Shown here piece after piece: positions 33,187 through 42,899 of a DNA stretch of 64,000 nt. Within the stretch, counting starts at the first letter, position 1. Every line of letters starts with the position of its first letter. A program made the translations under genes and the position numbers. The stretch is from NCBI GenBank assembly GCA_029953675.1, contig JAMWBK010000005.1, positions 1,178,001-1,242,000 on the forward strand, written 5' to 3'. Origin of the DNA: Rhodosorus marinus. Lineage: Eukaryota > Rhodophyta > Stylonematophyceae > Stylonematales > Stylonemataceae. Under the pieces are notes generated by a model. The model worked only from the letters and a program-made list of their open reading frames with translations. It searched no databases and was not told the DNA's origin.

Positions 33187-35374
33187 TGATCCGTTGATTC
33201 AGAGGCTAACTACCCTGAGAAGCGAGAGACAAGACGCTGATGACGCGCGTTCACAAACAAAGCAGAATTGGAGCGCCACAGTGTCAAAGAAAGCTCCGTG
33301 AGCAGACTATCTAAACGCCCTGGGTCGTTGCGAAACAGAGCTCGCAGCCAGCGAGAACCTACACTATCTATCAAGCCAAACCACTCAATAATGAGGGGGA
33401 CGAACCGGTATCTCACCGCCGAATCGCGAAAGGTAGGGTTTGACATCGCTGCCGCGTACTGCGAATCTTTCACTTGCCGCATGGACCGAGCTGCAGCTCC
33501 TCGACCCAGAGCCGACGCAGGCAGGTACCTGGTCGCCTGAGGACAAGGGATGGAGAGGTCAATGTACTCACTGCGACGCGCATTGAGGTCAGTCACAACG
33601 AGATCCGCCACCCGCTGTACCGCTGGGGCGTCACTCTCATCAACAATTTCCGATGCCACCGCCAGAGGGACCTCATACTCCACTTCTCGGTCTGTACCGA
33701 GCGATTGAGAACGAAGGTAGCGGAAAAGCAAGCGGTTGAGCCGCGTATGGCGTCTGGTCCGGGCCCCTTGAACCTCCGCACAAGACGCCAACAGATGCGC
33801 ACATTAACCACCCCACGGCACATTGGCCCCGCACAATGCGCATCTAGAATCCCGCTCAACAGGCCAAGGGGGTTGCGGCAAGCCCAGGTAAAGTCGTAAG
33901 CTTACACGAAGTTCGAGATCAGTAAGCGCCAACCGCGGATACGCAGGTATAACCGTGAAGAAACGGGAGCTGAGACTCCCACCCAAACCGCGCAGGCGAG
34001 CCAAAGTCGACGCCGAGTATGAAGGCAAACTCAGAAGGGTGGCATACGAGTCCCGATGTATGTCCCACGAAAGGGTTTTTTGAATTACAGCGCTCCTCGA
34101 AGGGGCCGGACCCGACCGGGAAACGCCCTGCTCTGGCGGTTTCGACGGCATAGCCACAGCGTCATATCCTCGGCAGTTTCTACACCATTTCCAACACACG
34201 GTGCTGCAGCACAGACTCCCGAACGCTGGCCACCGAGGGAGTCAAGAATTGCCGCCCAGGAATCGCAACGAGCCTGGGTACCACCCGGCAGGGCGGTACA
34301 TTGTTGAAAAGCGGCCTCCAGTTCCGCAAAAACCCTCCCGAGCCGTGGGGCGAGAGTCCCGTCCAGCCGCCCAACCCGAAGTCCACTCAACAAACCACTC
34401 ACATGCGGATCACACTCCGTAGACCATGCAATAAGCGCATTGGCCCACGAACTCACCACGGCCGCCGGCTGGATCGCCGCGTAAGATCCCACAGCCAGCC
34501 CGCCCAGCCGCACGGGCAACGCGATCTGCCGGTAAAGGACGTCCTTTTCTGCAGCCCCAAAACAGATAGCTCAGCATCCATCAGCGTGCCTAGCACGTCC
34601 CTCGCTCGTCGGTCTGCGCAGAGCGCCAGCCAAGACCCCCACTCGGAGGGTAGCTGCGGCAAAAAATAGGTCAGCCTCTGGCACGCGCTGAACCGGAAGA
34701 TGAGCAGAGCGGTCTGGAGGTACCCTTCTGGGAGACTGCACAGCTCAGTCAGGAGCTCATCATGATGACTCAGGAGCGCGGAGAGGCTGCGTTCAACAAA
34801 TATCGGGGTGCCTACGGGGACACCGAACAGAAGGAAGCCCTCAGCTCGCCAAATATCTCGGAACCTGGATGGAACCGCGTCCGCGGTGCAGTGAGACCCC
34901 CCCCAGAAGTCACACTTGGCGTGGTTGATACGCAGCCCCAGCAAGGAAGCCACCTCGCCGAGAAAATCGTAGGCCGGCACCAGATCGTCGGGAGTGCCAA
35001 GAATCGTCACATCGTCATGGAAGGCGACCGCACGGACCCGCGGGAACTGATGTTTCAGCCGCAACAGCACCAGTTGCAATCCACAGGCGTGCAGGAACGG
35101 CCCTAAGGGATCGCCCTGCTGGGTGTGCAGCAGGGCGATCCCTTAGGGGCCTGAATGAGCCGCAAAGGTGTGGCTCTCGACACCCAAGGTGACAAATCGG
35201 GGCCCGTTTGGCGCTTCACCATATACGCGGCGTCGGAACGGAAAGCCAGAGGGGAACAGCTGACGAACTACCTCAAGCGCGTGTGCTCGAGACACACTGT
35301 TAAACGCGTTGGCGAAATCCACAGAAAGCGTGCCCAATGGCTCATCGCGGAGACCGTCCAGCTGCAGGATACGC
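33187..35374 (-). mobile_element. Copy B of the main non-LTR family, inserted into copy D
   Basis: Minus-strand copy running from RT motif A (SVDFANAFNSVSRAHALEVV, near 35330) through motif B, FHDD (VAFHDDVTILG, near 35020), thumb, linker, finger and endonuclease-like region to the 3' end (GAATCAACGGATCATC read on minus). It is about 93-98% similar by eye to copy A and shares its motif-B hairpin. The left edge joins copy D at CATCGATGATCC and the right edge joins copy D's remaining 3' end at ACGCGTCAGCG. Defective. Confidence 0.85.
35099..35151. repeat. Hairpin scar at RT motif B in copy B
   Basis: Arms of 22-23 bp, 35099-35121 against 35128-35151, with one extra G in the right arm. Loop about 6 nt. 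Same position and sequence as the hairpin at 29734-29785, so the two copies share a defective ancestor. Confidence 0.9.
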
Positions 35375-35425
35375 GTCAGCGTCTTGTTTCTCGCTTTTCA
35401 GGGTAGTTAGGCTCTGATGAACTGA
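35375..35425 (+). mobile_element. Displaced 3' end of copy D
   Basis: Encodes QRLVSRFSG-stop followed by TAGTTAGGCTCTGATGAACTG and a (ATG)n-like tail. In orientation and sequence it completes copy D, which stops at 33186. Confidence 0.7.
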
Positions 35426-35579
35426 TGATGATACTGTGCACAAGCTGCTCACACGCAGACGGAGCATGTATGCCCAGTTGTACAGGTGCTAACAGGTCGG
35501 GCGCCGCGTCTCGGAGACGCCGCGCAAGGACGAGTGCCGTGAGCTTACGCAGTGTCTCCGAAATCGTGCTAGGTCGGGG

Positions 35580-36745
35580 GTTAGAGTTTCATGGAGTCAG
35601 GAGTGGAGCCTTCCTTCGGCAGAGGAATCACCCTGGGAATAGTGCGTGAAACTGCTCCGGGAAGTAAGTAACTGGGCCGCGTGGCGAGGCGGCGCAGCAG
35701 CTGCGCGAGCAACTTCGGAGTCGCGATCGGGAGAGCTTGCATGTGCTCGGCGTATAAACCGCTTGAGCCCGCGGCCTTTGCACACTTCAGGTCGTAGATT
35801 CCATAGCTCCTCCTCAAATACAGCAGCACGAAGAGGGTTGCGTGGGGCAGCCGCAGGTAGATGATGTAGCCGCGAGGTAGACATCAGGCGCTGATCGCTG
35901 GTTGATTCCGCGAACAGCGTATGTACTGCGTGCCAGGTGCTGTCAGTGCGGGGAGGTAGCGGGTTCGAGAGGAGAGCCCGAGCGGCGTCGGTGAGGGGAC
36001 CTTCCTTCACGTGCGCCAAGCAGGACCGAACGGAGTAGTTAAGGTGGGAGGCCGCGCAGGGGGTGGTTGGCGGTTGTATAACGCGTCGCGTGCCGCCTCG
36101 AAACTCCCCCCGAGCAACCACCGGATGTGTTCCGGAATCGAGGCTGGCGACCGACCAAAACCTAGGCTCGGCAGCACCTGCAGAAACACCCTGAGCTCCC
36201 AGGGGCGTTGTGTGTCTAGGGCGAGAAGGGTGGCGCCTTCGCAGAGTCTGCCCCAGTCCGTTTTTGCGGAAGCGGGAACTCGGCGCCGCGTGCCTCCTGG
36301 AGGAAATACAATCTGCCAGCAGCTGTCACCGACTGTGTTAGCGCGCAGGTACTGTAGGAGTTTCGCCAGCCAGGCAGTCCGATCGCGGTCGAAGAGGGAG
36401 CTACCTGCCGGATTCGGGGCTGGGGTGCTTAGTGGTGGGGGTCGAGCCACGTCGAGGTCCCTTGCGTAAGTAGTATGACGTACGGGGCATGCTAACAAAC
36501 TTCTCTTCAAGGGTCATAGGCACCGGGGAGAGCACAGAGTCGGTACGTTCGAGATCCGCAACGTCATGATCGTCAGCATCTTCAAGGTTCGCACCAAGAT
36601 CATCAGCATCATGCTCAGCGTGCTGCATCGCCATTGGGCCGGGGTCGAGGGCGGCGTTACACAGGGGCTGGTTTGAGGGGATTGGAGCACGGCCCGAGCA
36701 GTCGCTCGTGGCCGTGGCACTGGATTCAGTCTCACGAACAAGTTG
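35580..36745 (-). mobile_element. 5' part of a second non-LTR retroelement family
   Basis: The minus strand encodes, in broken frames, an acidic N-terminus, a segment with LAKLLQYLRANTVGDSCWQI, and a region with VKEGPLTDAARALL. These are followed by an RT finger region (KAAGSSGLYAEHMQAL then TIPRVIPLPKEG). This order (VxEGPxTxAARAL..., AxGxSGL..., P..PLPK) is typical of RT proteins repeated in algal and protist genomes. It is cut before RT motif A. It is flanked by copy D's tail on the left and by copy E on the right. Confidence 0.65.
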
Positions 36746-36746
36746 C

Positions 36747-37010
36747 GGCAGCGATGTCAAACCCTACCTTTCGCGATTCGGCGGTGAGATACCGGTTCGT
36801 CCCCCTCATTATTGAGTGCTTTGGCTTGATAGATAGTGTAGGTTCTCGCTGGCTGCGAGCTCTGTTTCGCAACGACCCAGGGCGTTTAGATAGTCTGCTC
36901 ACGGAGCTTTCTTACACCCTGTGGCGCTCCAATTCTGCTTTGTTTGTGGACGCGCGTCATCAGCGTCTCGTCTCTCGCTTCTCAGGTTAGTTAGCCTCTG
37001 AATAAACGTA
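36747..37010 (+). mobile_element. Copy E, 3'-end fragment of the main non-LTR family
   Basis: Starts abruptly at GCGGCAGCGATGTC and encodes PTFRDSAVRYRF...QRLVSRFSG with an intact end, then AATAAACGTATC. It is joined directly to the second-family fragment, consistent with a 5'-truncated insertion. Confidence 0.85.
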
Positions 37011-37094
37011 TCAACAAGTTCACAAAACGCCGACAAATGCCGGAACAATGCTTATTTGTTAGCTGGGTTGGGCGCGATTGAGTTTGTTCGCGAT

Positions 37095-38005
37095 CTTGAT
37101 GATCCGTTTATTCAGAGGCTAACTACCCTGAGAAGCGAGAGACAAGACGCTGATGACGCCCGTCCACAAACAAAGCAGAATTGGAGCGCCACAGGGTAAG
37201 AAAGCTCCGTGAGCAGATTATCTAAACGCCCTGGGTCATTGCGAAACAGAGCTCGCAGCCAGCGAGAACCTACACTATCTATCAAGCCAAAGCACTCAAT
37301 AATGAGGGGGACGAACCGGTATCTCACCGCCGAATCGCGAAAGGTAGGGTTTGATATCGCTGCCGCGTACTGCGAATCTTTCACTTGCCGCATGGACCGA
37401 GCTGCAGCTCCTCGACCCCGAGCCGACGCAGGCAGGTACCCGGTCGCCTGAGGACAAGGGATGGAGAGGTCAATGTACTCACTGCGACGCGCATTGAGGT
37501 CAGTCACAACGAGATCCGCCACCCGCTGCACCGCTGGGGCGTCACTCTCATCAGCAATTTCCGATGCCACCGCCAGAGGGACCTCATACTCCACTTCTCG
37601 GTCCGTGATCCGTTAGTGAGCCTGCGAGACAGAAAACGGCTCGCCAACTTGCGCAGGGTCTCGCACATCCCGATGGGGAGTAGGGATGGCGTCTGGCGCG
37701 AATGCCCAGGCTTAGGCAGTAGCACGACAGTAGGGCCCATGCATCGTCGCAGAAATCATCCTCATTTACAAGACCCTCCACCACTCGCGCAAGGGCGTCG
37801 AGGCCCTCCTCGCCCAACCAGTGCAAAAGCTCAACCCGGAGAGCTAAGGGACCCGGTGCACGACCCTTCGGGGCGGACCCAAGAAGAGCCAAAACCTCTT
37901 CAGGCCGAACCAGCAACCTGCCCATGTCAGTGGTGGAGGCGACATAAGGATCTAAGACACGCTGGAACGCAGGGTTCCAACTCGCGTCGTGCGCAGGAAA
38001 CGGAT
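37095..38005 (-). mobile_element. Copy F, internally deleted copy of the main non-LTR family
   Basis: The minus strand encodes an RT finger region (VLALLGSAPKGRAPGPLALR, about 37860) joined near 37605 to the endonuclease-like C-terminus (VQRVADLVVTDL) and normal 3' end. RT motifs A-C and the CCHC finger are missing. The upstream edge carries AAACGGATCATCATCATC on plus, a stray fragment of an oppositely oriented tail. Confidence 0.8.
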
Positions 38006-38025
38006 CATCATCATCAAACAACGGC

Positions 38026-38990
38026 TGTGGGATCCTACGCGGCGCTCCAGCCGGCGGCCGCGGTGAGTTCTTTTGCCAATGCGCTTATTACATGGTCTAC
38101 GGAGTGTGATCCATGTGAGTGGTTTGTTTAGTGGACTTCGGGTTGGGCGGCTGGACGGGACTCTCGCCCCACGGCTCGGGAGGGTTTTTGCGGAACTGGA
38201 GGCCGCTTTTCAACAATGTACCGCCCTGCCGGGTGGTACCCAGGCTCGTTGCGATTCCTGGGCGGCAGTTCTTGACTCCCTCGGTGGCCAGCGTTCGGGA
38301 GTCTGTGCTGCAGCACCGTGTGTTGGAAATGGTGTAGAAACTGCCGAGGATATTGACGCCGTGGCTGTGCCGTCGAGACAGTCAGAGGAGGGCGTTTCCC
38401 GGTCGGGTCCGGCCCCTTTGAGGACCGATGTATTCCAAAAAACCCTTTCGTGGGACATAGAGTTCGTTTGCCAATGCGCTTATTACATGGTCTACGGAGT
38501 GTGATCGGCATGTGAGTGGTTTGTTGAGTGGACTTCGGGTTGGGCGGCTGGACGGGACTCTCGCCCCACGGCTCGGGTTTTTTTTTGCGGAACTAGAGAC
38601 CGCTTTTCAACAATATACCGCCCTGCCGAGTGGTACCCAGGCTCGTTGCGATTCCTGGGCGGCAGTTCTTGACTTACTCGGTGGCCAGCGTTCGGGAGTC
38701 TGTGCTGCAGCACCGTGTGTTGGAATTCGTGTAGAAACTGCCGAGGATATTGACGCCGTGGCTGTGCCGTCGAGGCCGCCAGAGGAGGGCGTTTCCCGGT
38801 CGGGTCCAAAAAACCCTTTCGTGGGACATACATCGGGACTCGTATGCCACCCTTCTGAGTTTACTTTCGTGCTCGTCGTCGACTTTGGCTCGCCTGCGGG
38901 GTGGGGGGAGTCTCAGCTCCCGTTTCTTCACGGTCATACCTGTGTATCCGCGGTTGGCGCTTACTGATCTCGAACTTAGAAGAAGATGAA
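38026..38990 (+). mobile_element. Copies G and H, tandemly duplicated linker segments of the main family
   Basis: Copy G (38026-38459) begins at GGGATCCTACGCGGCG and encodes VGSYAALQPAAAVSSFANAL. Copy H (38460-38990) restarts within the same linker (CCAATGCGCTTATTACATGG occurs in both) and extends into the CVSAVGAY region. Direct repeat of roughly 400 bp, about 95% identical by eye. Confidence 0.8.
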
Positions 38991-38991
38991 G

Positions 38992-39260
38992 ATGAGCTGC
39001 GTTTATTCAGAGACTAAATACCCTGAGAAGCGAGAGACAAGACGCTGATGACGCGCGTCCACAAACAAAGCAGAATTGGAGCGCCACAGGATCAAAGAAA
39101 GCTCCGTGAGCAGACTATATAAACGCCCTGGGTCGTTGCGAAACAAAGCTCGCAGCCAGCGAGAACCTACACTATCTCTCAAGGCATGACCCTGTGGCGC
39201 TCCAATTCTGTTTTTTGTTTGTGGACGCGCGTCGTCAGCGTCTTGTCTCTCGCTTCTTAG
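38992..39260. mobile_element. Copies I (minus) and J (plus), facing 3' ends
   Basis: Copy I, 38992-39186 on minus, is a 3'-end fragment with a tail rich in CATCTT (AATAAACGCAGC on minus). Copy J, 39187-39260 on plus, begins inside the last coding segment (ACCCTGTGGCGCTCC) and carries the end GCGTCTTGTCTCTCGC. The two overlap in content, giving an inverted pair. Confidence 0.75.
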
Positions 39261-39264
39261 GGTC

Positions 39265-40470
39265 CCGGCCGGGTCCGGCCCCTTCGAGGACCGATGTAAT
39301 GCAAAAAACCCTTTTGTGGGACATACATCGGGACTCGTATGCCACCCTTCTGAGTTTACCTTGATGTTTACCTTCGTGCTCGGGGTCGACTTTGGCTCGC
39401 CTGCGGGGTTTGGGGGGGAGTCTCAGCTCCAGTTTCTTCACGGTCATAACCTGCGTATCCGCGGTTGGCGCTTACCGATCTCGAACTTCGTGTAAGCTTA
39501 CGACTTTACCTCGGCTTGCCGCAACCCCCTTGGCCTGTTGAGCGGGATTCTAGATGCGCATTAACCCCAGACATACATGGGGACTCGTATGCCACCCTTC
39601 TGAGTTTACCTTGATGTTTACCTTCGTGCTCGGGGTCGACTTTGGCTCGCCTGCGCGGTTTGGGGGGGAGTCTCAGCTCCAGTTTCTTCACGGTCATACC
39701 TGCGTATCCGCGGTTGGCGCTTACCGATCTCGAACTTCGTGTAAGCTTACAGTCGTAAGCTTAAAGTCTTACCTGGGCTTGCCGCAACCCCCTTGGCCTG
39801 TTGAGCGGGATTCTAGATGCGCATTGTGCGGGGCCAATGTGCCGTGGGGTGATTATGGTGCGCATCTGTCGGAGGTTCAATTGGCCCGGACCAGACGCCA
39901 TACGCGGCTCAACCGCTTGCTGTTCCGCTACCTTCGTTCTCAATCGCTCGGTACGGACCGAGAAGTGGAGTATGAGGTCCCTCTGGCGGTGGCATCGGAA
40001 ATTGCTGATGAGTTTGACGCCCCAGCGGTACAGCGGGTGGCGGATCTCGTTGTGACTGACCTCAATGCGCGTCGCAGTGAGTACATTGACCTCTCCATCC
40101 CTTGTCCTCAGGCGACCGGGTACCTGCCTGCGTCGGCTCGGGGTCGAGGAGCTGCAGCTCGGTCCTGCAGCTCATGCGGCAAGTGAAAGATTCGCAGTAC
40201 GCGGCAGCGATGTCAAACCCTACCTTTCGCGATTCGGCGGTGAGATACCGGTTCGTCCCCCTCATTATCGAGTGGTTTGGCTTGATAGATAGTGTAGGTT
40301 CTCGCTGGCTGCGAGCTCTGTTTCGCAACGACCCAGGGCGTTTAGATAGTCTGCTCACGGAGCTTTCTTTGACCCTATGGCGCTCCAATTCTGCTTTGTT
40401 TGTGGACGTGCGTCATCAGCGTCTTGTCTCTTGCTTCTCAGGTTAGTTAGCCTCTGAATAAACGGATCAT
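39265..40470 (+). mobile_element. Copies K and L, tandem duplication then complete 3' half
   Basis: A segment of about 260 bp (39300-39563) is repeated at 39570-39830: both contain TTGATGTTTACCTTCGTGC and TTCTTCACGGTCAT. Copy L then continues through the finger region (with a deletion removing the last Cys), the endonuclease-like domain and the 3' end AATAAACGGATCATCATC. Two small hairpins (39741-39763 and 40149-40173) mark duplicated palindromic sequence absent from the other copies. Confidence 0.82.
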
Positions 40471-40477
40471 CATCAAG

Positions 40478-40945
40478 GTAGGCGCAGAAAATAGTTCAGG
40501 CGCCTTCCCCGGGGGTACCACTTGGGGAGGCGGCACAGCTCAGCCAGGAGCTCACAATGTCTACTCAGGAGCGCGCGAAGGGTGCGCTCCACAAAACTCG
40601 CAGTGCCCACAGGTACACCGAATAGAATGAACCTTTTATCGGCGTGGTGGCTTCTTCTCTCGGCTTACGCATAAACCACGCCAAGTGCGACTTTTGGGGA
40701 GGACCGCTTTGGTGCGGCCTAGGTCCCTTTCGGTTTCGGGACATTTGGCGATGGCTTCATTCTCTTTGGTGTCCCTGTGGGCACCGCGAGTTTTGTGGAA
40801 CGCATCCTTCGCGCGCTCCTGCTCGACATGATAAGTTGCTGACTGCGGTGTGCCGCCTCCGCGAGAAGTACCTCCAGACAGGGTTGCTCATTTTCCGGTT
40901 CAGGGCGTGCCCGCACCTCAACTACTTCCTGCGGCAGCTCCCTTC
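40478..40945. mobile_element. Head-to-head RT fragments (copy M)
   Basis: 40478-40640 encodes an RT thumb segment on minus; 40641-40945 encodes the overlapping segment on plus (LGLRINHAKCDFWGG, LQTGLLIFRF). The shared ~100 bp forms an inverted repeat (TGGGCACCGCGAGTTTTGTG against its complement). A larger-scale version of the fold-back structures seen elsewhere in the cluster. Confidence 0.75.
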
Positions 40946-41340
40946 ATCCGTTTATTCAGAGCCTAACCGCCATGAGAAAGGACAAACAAGACGTTGATCA
41001 CGCGCGTCCAACAATAAAGCAGCGTTGGAACACCAGGGGGGTCAAGCTCCGTGAGCGGGCTATCATGACGTCCTGGGTTGTTCCGAAAGAGCCCACGAAG
41101 CCTACTCTCGTAGGTTTCGTGGGCTTTAGGTTCTCACCTAGGTTATCAACTAAACCAAAGCAATCGATGATGATGATCCGTTTATTCAGAGCCTAACTAC
41201 CCTGAGAAGCGAGAAACAAGACGCTGATCACTCGCGTCCAACAATAAAACAGCGTTGGAACGCCACAAGGTCAAGGACAGTTCCGTGAGGAGGGCATCAA
41301 GACAGCCTGGGTTGGTCCGAAAGAGCCCACGAAACCAACG
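40946..41340 (-). mobile_element. Copies N and O, two 3'-end fragments in the same orientation
   Basis: Two 5'-truncated minus-strand ends, 40946-41166 and 41170-41340. Each begins with the reverse of the family 3' end (CCGTTTATTCAGAGCC). Copy O has a (GAT)4 tail next to copy N. Copy N is interrupted by a hairpin at 41090-41125. Confidence 0.8.
41090..41125. repeat. Hairpin scar in copy N, 16-bp arms, 4-nt loop
   Basis: AGCCCACGAAGCCTAC (41090-41105) pairs with GTAGGTTTCGTGGGCT (41110-41125) with one mismatch; loop TCTC. Confidence 0.85.
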
Positions 41341-42540
41341 AGAACAATGAAGGAAGCACTTGATGGTCCGTATTCGGAAGAGTGGAGAGCGACGATCGCT
41401 GAAGAGCTAGGGTCGTTTAAAAGAGAGGGGAACATGGAGAGTCGTGCAGAGAAAGCCGGAGATGAAGATATTGAGGAACAGGTTTATCTTCAAGGCGAAG
41501 AAGGGCTAGGATGGTCTAGTCCAGAGGTTTACGGCCAGACTGGTAGCAAAAGGGTTTGCCCAGACCAAGGGTATGGATTTCGAGGAGACCTTCTCACCGA
41601 CGCTCGACATCGACAGTTTGAAGGTGTTACTTGCCGTGTGCGGGAGAAGCGCAGTGGCAGAGCACATAGACATCAGACCTGCATACCTGAATGGAGAACC
41701 CTGCCATACTGGGGCGAGAGTCCGAAATTTGCAAACTGGAGATGTGACCGTACGCACTCAAGCAAGGGGGAGAACGAGGTATAAAACGTTGAGGAAGGGC
41801 CTCGAGGTCATGGGATATGAAGCGATCCGTACAGACGATTGGATCTTCACTAGGGACAAGGTAATTCTCGGGGTTTATACTCCAAGTCTTCCTTTGCTAT
41901 CACGTAAGAACACCTTCACAATGTCGATGTCGAGCGTTGGTGAGCAAGTCTCCTCGAAATCCGTACCCCTTGGTCTGGGCAAACCCCTTTGCCACCAGTC
42001 TGGCCTTAAACCTCTGCACTAGACCAGCCTGGCTGTTGTTCGGCACGACTGAGAGGTTGCATCCACTCACGCCGAAGTTCATTAACACCTCGTCAACATA
42101 TCTCGTCTTGTGCAGAGTAGTACCTTTTAGAGTTCTATCCCTTGTGATCCTCATTCCCAGAAAATCCTTTCAGGACCCAAGTCCGATACCTCATATTTCC
42201 CCTCGATGTCTGCTTTCACTCTTATTACCTCCTCTCTGGGGCCAGCAACTATCATGTCATCGACAGAAACCCCGAGAATTACCTTGTCCCTGGTGAAGAT
42301 GCAATTCTCTGTACGGATCGCTTCATATCGCATGACCTCGAGGTCCTTCCTCGACGTTTTATCCCAGGTTCTCCCTGCTTGCTTGAGTCCGTACAGTCTC
42401 TTCTCCAGTTTGCAAACTTCCATAGAGTTGGATAGGTTGGGAGTAAAAAAAGGCTTAACTCTGCCCGGACAGGAGATCCACTTGTTGGCAATGATGACCC
42501 TTTTCGGTAGGATCACAAAGGTGGGTTTTGCTTGCTTAAC
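41341..42540. mobile_element. Rearranged Ty1/copia retrotransposon fragment (two inverted halves)
   Basis: 41347-41880 on plus encodes, in shifted frames, the start of a copia RT. It shows EALDGPYSEEWRATIAEELG, then MDFEETFSPTLDIDSLKVLL, then EVMGYEAIRTDDWIFTRDKV. 42540-41885 on minus encodes an overlapping part: VCKLEKRLYGLKQAGRTW, VSVDDMIVAG (the copia YVDDM site) and MRITRDRTLKGTTLHKTRYV, ending with a second copy of RFKARLVAKGFAQTKG. The two halves point in opposite directions and share sequence. No LTR or integrase seen. Confidence 0.82.
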
Positions 42541-42558
42541 CCAACTAGGTTAAGTTAC

Positions 42559-42589
42559 ACAGGCTGTCATACATTCTATGACAGCCTGT
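42559..42589. repeat. Hairpin, 13-bp arms, 5-nt loop
   Basis: ACAGGCTGTCATA (42559-42571) is perfectly reverse-complemented at 42577-42589; loop CATTC. It lies just beyond the copia fragment in unassigned sequence. Confidence 0.88.
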
Positions 42590-42899
42590 CGAGTTCACCC
42601 CGATTCACTGCATGATAATATGCCTATTAACTGCCGCTTGTCAATCCGAGAAGTAACCATAATTCATGATATGCGATGAGAACTTGCCACACCAAGAAGT
42701 AACGTGATTCAATGCCTGGGCCGGAGATGATTGAATATTGGACTAACGTTGATTGAATATTGCGCGTCGACGATTTATCGGACCCATTTATCGGATTTGC
42801 AATCGGACCTGTTCTCGAAGACTTTCAGCGGACACTCAGTATGTTTGTACTGTTTCGCATAGTCTATCCACTTCGAAAATTTATCGGGCGGCCCATGAC

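Noticed and set aside
38026-40470. CRISPR-like or satellite array
   Set aside because: The repeats are long (hundreds of bp), coding-derived and unevenly spaced; they are retroelement fragments in a eukaryotic genome.
41341-42540. Long terminal repeats for the copia fragment
   Set aside because: No matching direct repeats with TG...CA ends were seen on either side; the fragment is internal only.
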